A stretch of 8,722 bases of DNA, taken from the NCBI GenBank assembly GCA_015234045.1, contig JADFWU010000083.1:1-8722 (forward strand), written 5' to 3'. Every line of letters begins with the position of its first letter. Position 1 is the stretch's first letter. Below are positions 1 to 7,205 of this stretch, piece by piece. A model generated the notes under the pieces. The model saw only the letters and a list, made by a program, of their open reading frames with translations, did no database searches and was not told where the DNA came from. The stretch comes from Magnetococcales bacterium. Its GTDB lineage: Bacteria; Pseudomonadota; Magnetococcia; Magnetococcales; JADFWU01. The position numbers were made by a program, and so were the translations under genes.

Positions 1-693
1 ACCGGTGGTTCTGGGGCTAGTAATGGGGTAGCTGATGCCAGTGGATCTGGATCCAGAAGAGAAGCAGGGGACGCCACCAGTGGTGATGGTGTTTCTTCAG
101 ATTCTGGTGGTGCTGGTCCTGGCGCTGGTAGTGAAGAGTGGGTGACACAGACGGAGTTTGCCAAACGTCGGGGGTGTGACCGGTCTTTGATATCCCGGTG
201 GGTGAGTAATGGAAAGATCCCTGCTGGTGCGGTACGGCGGAAGGGTCGGGCATGCCATATCAACTTTCAGGCTGCTATGGCGGCATTGGAAGATAATCTG
301 AACGGTATACAAGGCGGAAACCGGGCGGAACAGGCTGAAACAGGGGGTAAGGGGGATTCACCAAAGGCTGGTAACCAGGTGGTGGATGAACCACCGCGTA
401 CAGGCTCCTTACGGCATAGCCAAGAGCGTATTCAAATGGCCAGGGCAGACCGGGCAGAGATAGAACTTAAACGTGAAGCGGCTAAGTTGATTCCAGTAAG
501 GAAGGTGGAGAAGCCAATGTTTACCGCCTTTCGTTTGTTGCGTGATCAGGTGATGAGCCTGGGGACAAAGATTGCTGGTCAATTAGCGGCTGAAACGGAT
601 GAGAAAGCAATTTCCGAACTTGTAGAGAATGAAGTTAGATTGATGTTTCGAGAGGTTGAGACCGGCCTAAAAGGGACGGCGGATGTCTCTTGA
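1..693 (+). CDS. terS: Phage terminase small subunit (Nu1-like), 5' end open at window edge
   Basis: Likely the DNA-recognition subunit that binds the packaging site and recruits the large terminase. The frame is open from base 1. Codons 1-47 encode a Gly/Ser/Ala/Asp-rich stretch with strongly coding-like codons (GGT, GCT, AGT, GAT), followed by SEEW and then a winged-helix/HTH-type segment at about 145-222 (TEFAKRRGCDRSLISRW), matching the N-terminal DNA-binding region of lambda Nu1. Bases 400-690 encode a charged helical region (RADRAEIELKREAAKLIPV, then an LLRDQVMSLGTKIAGQLA-type helix) typical of the family's C-terminal part. A GTG at 142, with a weak purine-rich stretch before it, would give 183 residues, close to Nu1's length, and is the alternative start. 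I prefer a longer protein with a flexible N-terminal tail whose start lies left of the window. It overlaps the large subunit gene by 11 bases. Family is confident; the start is not. Confidence 0.8.
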   Translation, partial: TGGSGASNGVADASGSGSRREAGDATSGDGVSSDSGGAGPGAGSEEWVTQTEFAKRRGCDRSLISRWVSNGKIPAGAVRRKGRACHINFQAAMAALEDNLNGIQGGNRAEQAETGGKGDSPKAGNQVVDEPPRTGSLRHSQERIQMARADRAEIELKREAAKLIPVRKVEKPMFTAFRLLRDQVMSLGTKIAGQLAAETDEKAISELVENEVRLMFREVETGLKGTADVS

Positions 694-2647
694 GGAAATC
701 AGTCAATATTTCAAAGGTGAAAAGGATGTCATAGACATCATTATCCGGGCAATTCGCCCTGATCCAGTCATGACCGTATCGGAATGGGCGGATAAGTACC
801 GCTGGTTATCAGCCAAGGACACACCAGAACCAGGGCGTTGGACCACAGCACGGGTACCGTATTTGAGAGAGATTATGGATTGTCTCTCTCCTGCATCACG
901 AATACAAAAAGTGGTGCTAATGAAATCAACCCAAATCGGATTCACAGCGGGCATTATTGGCAACGCAATTGGTTATTACGTTGATGCTGTACCGGCACCA
1001 ATCATGGTGGTGCAACCAACAGAAAAAGCGGCAAAGAGATGGAGCAAACAACGGCTGTCACCACTCATCCAAGAGACTCCAAGGCTAAGAGAAAAGATAT
1101 CCGGAAATAGTCGGGATGGCGGCAACACCCTTTTACTGAAGGACTTTCCAGGCGGATTCATCAATGTCGTTGGTGCGAACAGCCCAACAGATCTGAGTTC
1201 AACACCAACCCGGATCATGTTGTTAGATGAGGTAGACCGGTATCCCTGGGATGTAGATGGAGAAGGGAACCCAATCATCCTTGCTGAGAAACGAACCAGT
1301 CGCTTCAAAAGTAATAAGAAAATTGTGATGGGGTCAACGCCAACCGGCGAGGGTGTAAGCCACATTGCATCCCATTTCCGGCAGACAGATCAGCGTTATT
1401 ACCACGTACCATGTCCCTATTGTGGTGGCATGCAGCCGCTGGATTTCGAAAATCTATCTTGGATAGAAGGTAAATCTGAATCTGTCCGGTACAAATGTCG
1501 AGAGTGTGAAAAAGAGATACCGGAATCCTACAAAGGCATGATGCTGGAGAATGGGCAGTGGGTAGCCAGTCAACCGGATCTGTACGACGGCAAGACAGCC
1601 GGGTATCACCTCAACGCGCTGTATGTGCCGCTGGGGTGGGATCCAGGATGGTTTGAAATCCTTGAGGAGCACCGTAAGGCGGTGAAAGAGGAAGAGGCTG
1701 GTGATCCTGGATTTCTTTATGGATTCGAAAATACCGTCCTGGCCAAAACCAGTAAGCGCAAAGGTGAGGGTAGGCCAGATCGTGAAGAGCTTGAGAAGCT
1801 GACCGAGCTTTATCAAAACGATGCTGCGGACATGCCGTCCAAAGCGCTGAAATTAACCATGGGCGTGGACACCCAGAATGACCGCTTGGCGGTAGTGGTA
1901 CGGGCTTGGGGTCCGGGAATGGAATCCTGGCTAGTCTATTGGGATGAGTTGATTGGTGATCCCAACGAAGATGAAGTGTGGAAACAGTTATCGGTATTGA
2001 TAGACCGTGGATGGGAACACCCGTCCGGCCAATCGATACAGGTGTCATCGGTAAGCATTGACTCTGGTGGCGGACGCACACAAGCGGTTTATGAATATGC
2101 CAGATTGACACAACCGTTGGTGGCGGCCTGTAAGGGTGCCAGCACCTATGGAAAGCCAGTCTTCGGACGTGCCAGTGATGTTGATGTTCGGTGGGATGGA
2201 AAGGTAAGGAAAGGTGCAGTCAAGCTGTATCAAATCGGTACGGATACAGCCAAAGACATTATCTATCAGCGTTTGCAAAAAACGTTGAATTCAGAAAGGG
2301 TTTCACTAGCTGGTGTGTACCATTTCTATGATGGTGTTGGATCTGACTATTTCAAACAACTGACGTCAGAGATCAAAGTCCCGATCTACAGCGGCAGAAG
2401 AAAGCAGGAGAGATGGACAGTTCATCCAACAGGGGCCCGGAATGAGGCGCTTGATTGTGAGGTGCTGGCGCTGGCTGGTGCTTATCGGTTGGGTATCCAT
2501 CGTTGGGATGAAAATCGGTGGGCATCCGAAGCGGCTGAAGTGCTACAGCCAACCTTGATGGATGTGGTTGATGATGGTCGTATTGAGAGGCTCATGAAGG
2601 CCAACAGTAACAAGAAGCGGCGGTCAATCCGTCGGAAGCGAGGATAG
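683..2647 (+). CDS. terL: Phage terminase large subunit, GpA family (ATPase and nuclease)
   Basis: Motor and nuclease that cuts concatemeric DNA and pumps it through the portal into the prohead. The 654 residues match the usual length of the GpA family (lambda gpA is about 640). Visible motifs: a deviant Walker A, KSTQIGFT at residues 81-88; Walker B LLDEVD at 180-185; a coupling motif GSTP at 217-220; a probable zinc-binding pair CPYC (C244, C247) and CREC (C272, C275); and nuclease-domain acidic residues in GVDTQND (D396), SIDSGGG (D460) and NEALDCEVLALAGA (D591). The basic C-terminal tail (KKRRSIRRKRG) could contact DNA or the portal. The ATG at 683 has AAGGGA six bases upstream (671-676) and lies inside the end of the small-subunit gene, so translation is probably coupled. 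All key motifs are intact and I see no frameshift. The family call is very secure. Confidence 0.96.
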   Translation: MSLEEISQYFKGEKDVIDIIIRAIRPDPVMTVSEWADKYRWLSAKDTPEPGRWTTARVPYLREIMDCLSPASRIQKVVLMKSTQIGFTAGIIGNAIGYYVDAVPAPIMVVQPTEKAAKRWSKQRLSPLIQETPRLREKISGNSRDGGNTLLLKDFPGGFINVVGANSPTDLSSTPTRIMLLDEVDRYPWDVDGEGNPIILAEKRTSRFKSNKKIVMGSTPTGEGVSHIASHFRQTDQRYYHVPCPYCGGMQPLDFENLSWIEGKSESVRYKCRECEKEIPESYKGMMLENGQWVASQPDLYDGKTAGYHLNALYVPLGWDPGWFEILEEHRKAVKEEEAGDPGFLYGFENTVLAKTSKRKGEGRPDREELEKLTELYQNDAADMPSKALKLTMGVDTQNDRLAVVVRAWGPGMESWLVYWDELIGDPNEDEVWKQLSVLIDRGWEHPSGQSIQVSSVSIDSGGGRTQAVYEYARLTQPLVAACKGASTYGKPVFGRASDVDVRWDGKVRKGAVKLYQIGTDTAKDIIYQRLQKTLNSERVSLAGVYHFYDGVGSDYFKQLTSEIKVPIYSGRRKQERWTVHPTGARNEALDCEVLALAGAYRLGIHRWDENRWASEAAEVLQPTLMDVVDDGRIERLMKANSNKKRRSIRRKRG

Positions 2648-2866
2648 ATGGCTATCACTCTCCAACAGGCAAAAGAGAAACTACAAATCTGGTTGGATGC
2701 AGAAGAGCGGATAGCGGTGCATGGTCAGTCTGTCAATGTCGATGGTGATGATCTTAACCGGGCAGATCTCAAGCAAGTAGCCGCAAGAATCGTATATTGG
2801 GAAGGCAAAGTGAAACAGCTATCTGGAAAACGGCGAGGGATGCGGATGTTGGGAGTAGTGCGGTGA
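2648..2866 (+). CDS. gpW-like head-tail joining protein
   Basis: A 72-residue protein, about the size of lambda gpW (68 residues), in the exact lambda position between terminase large subunit and portal. In that family gpW binds the filled head below the portal and prepares it for tail attachment. The sequence has an N-terminal helix (ITLQQAKEKLQIWLDAEERI), a central turn-like segment (VHGQSVNVDGDDL), and a second helix (LKQVAARIVYWEGKVKQL) with a basic tail, which fits the helix-hairpin-helix plan of gpW. The ATG directly follows the TAG stop of the terminase gene, with AGGA just upstream at 2640-2643. Its TGA overlaps the portal's GTG start by four bases. The call rests on size, position and pattern, since the sequence is short. 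Confidence 0.85.
   Translation: MAITLQQAKEKLQIWLDAEERIAVHGQSVNVDGDDLNRADLKQVAARIVYWEGKVKQLSGKRRGMRMLGVVR
2851..2865 (+). promoter_or_regulatory. Ribosome binding site and GTG start of the portal gene
   Basis: GGGAG at 2851-2855 lies seven bases before GTG at 2863-2865. That GTG overlaps the gpW stop in the form GTGA. An in-frame ATG at 2797 would extend the protein 22 residues into gpW. The extra residues (MGRQSETAIWKTARD...) do not look like portal sequence, whereas NFIDRLVSAISPEAGLRRL after the GTG does. Confidence 0.7.
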
Positions 2867-4389
2867 ATTTTATTGATCGTCTCGTATCGGCTATTTCTCC
2901 TGAAGCGGGTTTGCGTCGTTTGCGTGCTCGGCATTTTATGGGCCGAATAGAAGCCTATGCCGGTGGCAATCATTACCATGGTGCCAACCGTCGGGATAAG
3001 GCCATGCGTGGCAAGCGGGCCTCCAATGCCGATGCTGATACAGCGTTAAGCGGTGATCTCGAAGAGTTGCGGAACCAATCGAATCGATTAATCAGAAATG
3101 AACCGCTAGCAACCGGTGCGATTCGAACCGCTGTCAATTCCGTAATCGGGCCAGGTCTCCGGTTACAGTCCAATATCAACCGGCGTTTAGTTGGGTTGGA
3201 TGCGGATCAAGCTGAAGCATGGCAACGAAAAGCAGAAGATCTGTTCACCGTTTGGGCCAACAGTACCGATTGCGATATCACCAAAACCAACACCTTTGCC
3301 GGTCTTCAGGCTTTGGTGTTTCGGTCAAAGTTAGTCAGTGGTGATTGCTTTTCACTGCTGTCAGATCGGGCCGGTGGACATCCGTTTGATTTGGCCGTCC
3401 AGGTGGTTGAGGGACACCGAGTCAGTACACCACGTGGAGAGAAGGATGGACCACAACTGAACCAGGGCGTTGAAAAGGATCAACACGGTGCGCCAGTGGC
3501 CTACCATGTTTCCACCATGCATCCAGGATCAGCGCATAACAGAAACAAAGCGGATTGGGTACGGATTCCGGTTCGGCAAGCTTCCCGGCGGGTAATGTTG
3601 CATCACTACCAGCAGTTAAGGCCGGGACAGACAAGAGGGGAACCGTTTCTTTCACCGGTGATTTATGCCTTTTCGCAATTGGGCGATTACACCAAAGCGG
3701 AACTGGAAGCGGCGGTCGTCTCGGCGTTTTATACCGTATTTCTGAAAAGTGAGGAGTTGGAAGCTGATGAACTGGCGGATGGGATTAAACAGACTGCTGA
3801 TGCCGAAGCTAAAGCGGCTGGTTTGGACGTGGGTAATAACGAAGTTCACCTCAAAAGGGGCGGGGTTACTGTCCTTGGTCCGGAAGAGTCTATTGAAATA
3901 GCCAATCCAGGAAGACCAAACGCGCTGTTTGATCCCTTCGTGAACGCCATCATCATGCAGATCGGCGCGGGCTTGGGCATTCCACAAGAGGTTCTGACCA
4001 AGAGTTTTAAGGCGTCCTATAGCGCTGCAAAGGCGGCATTGCAGGAGGCTTGGCAGGTCTTTAACACATGGCGTCACTGGATGGCGGATTCCTTTTGCAG
4101 ACCAGTTTATGAAGCCTTCATCACCGAACAGGTTTTGACAGGTCGTCTGTATGCACCAGGCTTTTTGACTGATCCGATTGTAAGGCGTGGTTATTTGGGA
4201 TCTACCTGGATTGGATCACCAATGCCGCAACTGGACCCACTCAAAGAGGCTCAAGCGGCAGAGAAGCGGATGGATGTTCTAAAGCTCACCACACACGCTG
4301 AAGAATCAGCCGCGCTAACCTGTTTACATCCGCTATCAACCACCACCGTTACCACCCAAGGTAAGCGGATTGGAACTCATGCCGGATGA
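2863..4389 (+). CDS. Lambda-family phage portal protein, C-terminus replaced at a deletion junction
   Basis: The portal forms the ring at one head vertex through which DNA enters and to which the tail attaches. Recognisable segments of the lambda gpB family, from the GTG at 2863, include an N-terminal LRNQSNRLIRNEPLATGAI block and VNSVIGPGLRLQ. RPGQTRGEPFLSPVIYAF follows near residues 253-270. GAGLGIPQEVL lies near 368-378, and YSAAKAALQEAW, the highly conserved family motif, near 386-397. PMPQLDPLKEAQAAEKRM comes near the end. Family members continue for roughly 25-60 residues past this last block with an acidic helical tail. Here, after about residue 485, the frame reads CLHPLSTTTVTTQGKRIGTHAG and stops. 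Another frame of the same bases encodes a J-like tail protein, so the last 23 or so residues are out-of-frame readthrough. The core is otherwise intact. The family is secure, but function is doubtful because the C-terminus is lost. Confidence 0.92.
   Translation: MNFIDRLVSAISPEAGLRRLRARHFMGRIEAYAGGNHYHGANRRDKAMRGKRASNADADTALSGDLEELRNQSNRLIRNEPLATGAIRTAVNSVIGPGLRLQSNINRRLVGLDADQAEAWQRKAEDLFTVWANSTDCDITKTNTFAGLQALVFRSKLVSGDCFSLLSDRAGGHPFDLAVQVVEGHRVSTPRGEKDGPQLNQGVEKDQHGAPVAYHVSTMHPGSAHNRNKADWVRIPVRQASRRVMLHHYQQLRPGQTRGEPFLSPVIYAFSQLGDYTKAELEAAVVSAFYTVFLKSEELEADELADGIKQTADAEAKAAGLDVGNNEVHLKRGGVTVLGPEESIEIANPGRPNALFDPFVNAIIMQIGAGLGIPQEVLTKSFKASYSAAKAALQEAWQVFNTWRHWMADSFCRPVYEAFITEQVLTGRLYAPGFLTDPIVRRGYLGSTWIGSPMPQLDPLKEAQAAEKRMDVLKLTTHAEESAALTCLHPLSTTTVTTQGKRIGTHAG
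4305..4322. other. Inferred deletion junction: portal 3' end joined to J-like tail gene
   Basis: Left of this point frame 1 encodes portal sequence up to about TTHAEESAALT. Right of it frame 2, open only from 4319 after a TAA at 4316-4318, encodes PVYIRYQPPPLPPKVSGLEL, characteristic of the C-terminal third of lambda J-type tail proteins. All genes normally lying between portal and J are missing. The exact breakpoint is uncertain by several bases, and the size of the loss cannot be read from this window. Confidence 0.75.
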
Positions 4390-4744
4390 TGTCTACGGTG
4401 GCGGTGGTGGTCTATCCACTGAATGGACCGGTAAGGATGTTGGTATCCAGTGGCGGCATGCCAGGGCGGTTGGTGTTGAAGAGCTTGGTGAAGAGGCGTT
4501 CGGGGCTGGTGATGGTGGTTTAGATCCAGAGTTCAGGGATTATCAAATTGTCATTCTTGATTCCCAAGAAAGAGAATTACGTGAAGTGCATACGGTTGAA
4601 AATCGATTTTCCTATACCTATGAAATGAACAGACTGGACTATGGACGAATTAATGGGTCGGTTGGTGCAAACCGCGCTTTGATCGTTAGGGTCTGGGTGC
4701 GTGGACGTCAGAATCAACTGTCTGAGGAGTATGCAGAGCTATGA
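4319..4744 (+). pseudogene. J-like tail-tip (host specificity) protein fragment, N-terminus deleted
   Basis: J-type proteins form the tail tip and mediate host recognition in lambda-like phages. This piece encodes about 141 residues. PPPLPPKVSGLEL leads into LSTEWTGKDVGIQW, then FRDYQIVILDSQERELREV, FSYTYEMNRLDY and LIVRVWVRGRQNQLSEEYAEL. These are the linker and fibronectin-III-like segments found near the C-terminal part of the family. The first several hundred residues are missing, and the frame opens just at the deletion junction. An independent start is possible but poor: TTG at 4370 or ATG at 4379 (MPDDVYGGGG), neither with a good ribosome site, and both cut into the conserved SGLEL block. 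The frame ends in ATGA shared with the next gene. The match is from family pattern memory, not a search. Confidence 0.7.
4724..4743 (+). promoter_or_regulatory. Possible ribosome site and ATGA stop-start overlap inside the split J-like gene
   Basis: GAGGAG at 4724-4729 lies 11 bases before ATG at 4741, which overlaps the TGA of the upstream frame. The downstream frame could therefore be translated by coupling, although the spacing is longer than usual. The same sequence is equally explained by loss of one base in a once-continuous gene. Confidence 0.45.
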
Positions 4745-6816
4745 TTACAAATCCTGCACCATCAATGGCTGTTGTAACAGTCGTGCCAGGTTATCGCCAG
4801 TTAACAATCAACCATACGCTTGGTGATGACCTTGATTATGAGGGTATCATTGTTGCGCTGTCCGTCACATCACCAGTCAATATTGTCTCTGATAGGGCCT
4901 ATAAGGGCAGAGACAGTGCTGTTGTGTTGACTGAGGATGGTAATGGACAACTGATTGCTGCGAACACTACCTACTATTATCGTGTAGCGGCGTATGATGC
5001 ATTTGGTGAGGACGAAATTGTTTGGACCGGAGAGTTGTCTGTCATGACCTTGGACGATACGCCATTGATAAACAGTAACCAGCAATGGGCCGATATTAGC
5101 GGAACCGGAAAACCTGATGATCATGCTGATGTTACTGGCAGTAATACCGCTGCTGATACTCTGCGAGTTGGTGATGAACTGGCAACCGATGTCCGGGACT
5201 GGGCGTCCGATCCGCTGGTTCGTGCAAATGGCCTATCCACCCTGCTTGGCACGAATAAAGTTCATCTTGACGGTGGGTTGACGCTGGATAATTGGCAGGA
5301 CTCAATTAACCCGGTTGCGCTATTTGGTGGGGCTATCGCCGATGAGACGATAACAGCGGATCAAATAGCCGCTAATGCTATCACTACCGGCAAGATAACC
5401 GCGAATGCCATCACGGCGGCACAAATCGCTGCTGGTCAGGTTGGTGCTGACAAGTTATCTGCAAATGCTGTAACTGCTGACAAAGTGGCTGCTAACGCCA
5501 TTGTAGCCAGCAAAATAGCCGCTTTACAGATTACAACCGAGCACCTGGGTGCTCATGCTGTCACCTCACAAAAAATAGAAACCAACGCAATCACTGCTGA
5601 CAAGATCTCGGCAAATACCATCACTGGTGATCATCTGGCAGTTTCCACCATCACCGCTGATAATATTGTTGCAAGCACCATTACAGCCGATGAAATCGCC
5701 TCAAGCACCATCACCGGCCTGGAGATTGCCGACAGCGCCATTGGTGATAGCCACGTTGGCATCAATACTCTAAGTGCGGACCGTCTGTTGGGTGGATCCA
5801 CCATGACTGGTGTAACCGCTCAAACCAGTTCGAGCGCTACGGATCAGCGAGTTATTATTACGCCAACAGGAGATGATGGTGGGGAGTTGCAGGTTTTTGG
5901 TGATCGAGGTGATGGTGTAAATGAAGAGCTAGTTAGTATGGGGGTGCGTGGATCTGGTGATAGACACATAGTTGCTATTGGTAGTTCAAATTGTTCTCAA
6001 ATAGGATTGGACGTAAAAAACAACGCCACTGATAGGTCTGCCGCTAATTTTTGGAACGAAACTGGAATAGCAGTTCAGGCATTCTCAAACTCTACTAGCA
6101 AGCCAGCAATTTATGGTAGTAATCCAGCTAAGGGAATAGGGGTAAGTGGGCAGGGATATGTTACAGGCACTGGAGTTGTAGGAGATGTTTTAGGCTCAAG
6201 CCAAACCCAAGGGCAGGGCGGCATTGGAGTGCTTGCACGTGTCAGAAATGATGGGTTGGATCTAAGCACGGCTTTAGTTGCAGAGCACAATTCAGATACT
6301 GGTGTAGCTATATCTGTACCAAAGGGATTGGTAGGTATTGGCACCGATACCCCACTTGCTAACCTGCACATCAAATCTGGTGACTCTGGCCTCACCGCTC
6401 CAAGCTCTGAAGCTGACGCCTTTGTCATAGAGGGGGGTGACACTACTGGCATGTCGATCCTGGCTCCAAACGCAGCCAGTACGATCATCTATTTTGGTGC
6501 TTTAAGCGATAAAACTGGAGCAATGATCGGTTGGCGACATTCGACAAAACGTATGCAGATAGGGACACGAAACGGATCGGGATACCTGATTTTACATACT
6601 GCTGATAATGTTGAGGCATTGCGGATCGATAAAGACCAGAATGTTGGCATCGGCACAACAACACCTACTGAAATACTCTCTGTAAACGGTCGTGTTCATC
6701 TCTCCAACCAAACAGCTCCAACAACACCAACCGGTGGTGGAATTCTGTATGTCGAATCCGGTGCATTGAAATATATCGGGTCCAGTGGCACCGTCACAAC
6801 CATAGCACCAGCGTAA
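4741..6816 (+). CDS. Tail fibre-like protein continuing the J-like gene, with decapeptide repeats
   Basis: A 691-residue protein built of modules. Residues 1-105 look like a fibronectin-III-type domain (NPAPS, then TYYYRVAAYDAFGEDE), normally internal to J-like tail proteins. Residues 205-344 are 14 tandem ten-residue units of the form TADKIAANAI, which probably make an extended fibrous shaft. Residues 345-530 are Gly/Ser/Val-rich with GIGVSGQG and GTGVVG turns, suggesting a beta-rich fibre. Two VGIGTxTP units (near residues 531 and 635) and a GGILYVESGALKYIGSSG end are typical of tail-fibre and appendage C-termini. The likely role is host-surface contact at the tail tip. The missing J N-terminus and the frame break at 4741 make it doubtful that it is displayed on a particle. 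There is no signal peptide or membrane segment. Module identification is good; receptor specificity is unknown. Confidence 0.85.
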   Translation: MITNPAPSMAVVTVVPGYRQLTINHTLGDDLDYEGIIVALSVTSPVNIVSDRAYKGRDSAVVLTEDGNGQLIAANTTYYYRVAAYDAFGEDEIVWTGELSVMTLDDTPLINSNQQWADISGTGKPDDHADVTGSNTAADTLRVGDELATDVRDWASDPLVRANGLSTLLGTNKVHLDGGLTLDNWQDSINPVALFGGAIADETITADQIAANAITTGKITANAITAAQIAAGQVGADKLSANAVTADKVAANAIVASKIAALQITTEHLGAHAVTSQKIETNAITADKISANTITGDHLAVSTITADNIVASTITADEIASSTITGLEIADSAIGDSHVGINTLSADRLLGGSTMTGVTAQTSSSATDQRVIITPTGDDGGELQVFGDRGDGVNEELVSMGVRGSGDRHIVAIGSSNCSQIGLDVKNNATDRSAANFWNETGIAVQAFSNSTSKPAIYGSNPAKGIGVSGQGYVTGTGVVGDVLGSSQTQGQGGIGVLARVRNDGLDLSTALVAEHNSDTGVAISVPKGLVGIGTDTPLANLHIKSGDSGLTAPSSEADAFVIEGGDTTGMSILAPNAASTIIYFGALSDKTGAMIGWRHSTKRMQIGTRNGSGYLILHTADNVEALRIDKDQNVGIGTTTPTEILSVNGRVHLSNQTAPTTPTGGGILYVESGALKYIGSSGTVTTIAPA
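5353..5793 (+). repeat. 14 tandem 30-bp coding repeats (decapeptide TADKIxANAI), plus a partial 15th
   Basis: Starting at ACA 5353 the protein reads in exact ten-residue steps: TADQIAANAI, TTGKITANAI, TAAQIAAGQV, GADKLSANAV, TADKVAANAI, VASKIAALQI and so on to GDSHVGINTL ending at 5772. A partial SADRLLG follows. The fifth and tenth positions are always aliphatic (I, L or V), and T-A-D often opens the unit. At DNA level the units have diverged, so the repeat is conserved as protein rather than as recent duplications. Confidence 0.9.
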
Positions 6817-6828
6817 CAGGATTGAGCA

Positions 6829-7170
6829 ATGGGACAGTATCTTGAAGGGTCGGTGGGTCTTGTTAATGGCAGTGCCACTGTTACTGGCACTGGGACTGCT
6901 TGGATGTCCAAAGTTTCTGTTGGTGATCTATTTAGAGTAATTGGAGTAAATGCAACGTATCAGGTTGGTGGAGTTACTACAGACTCTGAGTTGCAATTGA
7001 CCGCACCATGGGCCGGTGCGGACCTAACAGGCGCTACCTATCTGATTCACCGTGATTTTACCTCACCAGATAGTATCCCATTGCTAAACAAGGGGGATAT
7101 TGAAAGTTACGCCATTTTGAATCGGGCATTGAATCAGATCCAAGATAGGCTGTCAGAGCTATCTGTTTAG
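6829..7170 (+). CDS. Small phage tail or fibre-associated protein
   Basis: A 113-residue protein starting at ATG 6829, with AGGA at 6818-6821 seven bases upstream and 12 bases after the fibre gene stop, so it is in the same operon. The pattern GSATVTGTGTAW, then VGDLFRVIG, YQVGGVTTDSELQL, WAGADLTGATYLIHRDF is a small beta-sandwich-like module that I recall at the ends of phage tail and neck-appendage proteins. The C-terminal part (IPLLNKGDIESYAILNRALNQIQDRLSEL) is helical and could form a short coiled coil or trimerisation stem. The position suggests a fibre accessory or a short fibre subunit. I cannot assign an exact role. It is the last rightward gene before the convergent integrase. No clear terminator is visible in the 35 bases between them. 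Confidence 0.7.
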   Translation: MGQYLEGSVGLVNGSATVTGTGTAWMSKVSVGDLFRVIGVNATYQVGGVTTDSELQLTAPWAGADLTGATYLIHRDFTSPDSIPLLNKGDIESYAILNRALNQIQDRLSELSV

Positions 7171-7205
7171 CTGTCATAAAGAGGCAGGATTTGTTTCCAG
7201 GTTCA

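Noticed and set aside
1611-2111. Long minus-strand open frame inside the terminase gene, one of several such minus-strand frames under the late genes
   Set aside because: No recognisable domain, no ribosome site, and it lies opposite a well-supported coding frame.
2797-2862. Upstream ATG start for the portal
   Set aside because: It would add 22 residues read from within gpW; the GTG at 2863 has a good ribosome site and a typical overlap.
4370-4381. TTG or ATG start giving an independent small protein of about 121-124 residues
   Set aside because: Conserved J-family sequence continues upstream to 4319, so this is the interior of a truncated gene, not a native start.
5353-5793. 30-bp periodic sequence that could suggest a CRISPR or satellite array
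   Set aside because: Periodicity is in the reading frame and there are no unique spacers between conserved DNA repeats; it is a coding repeat in a fibre.
7171-7205. Terminator between the last tail gene and int
   Set aside because: Only short AGCT palindromes without a T run; not enough to call a terminator.
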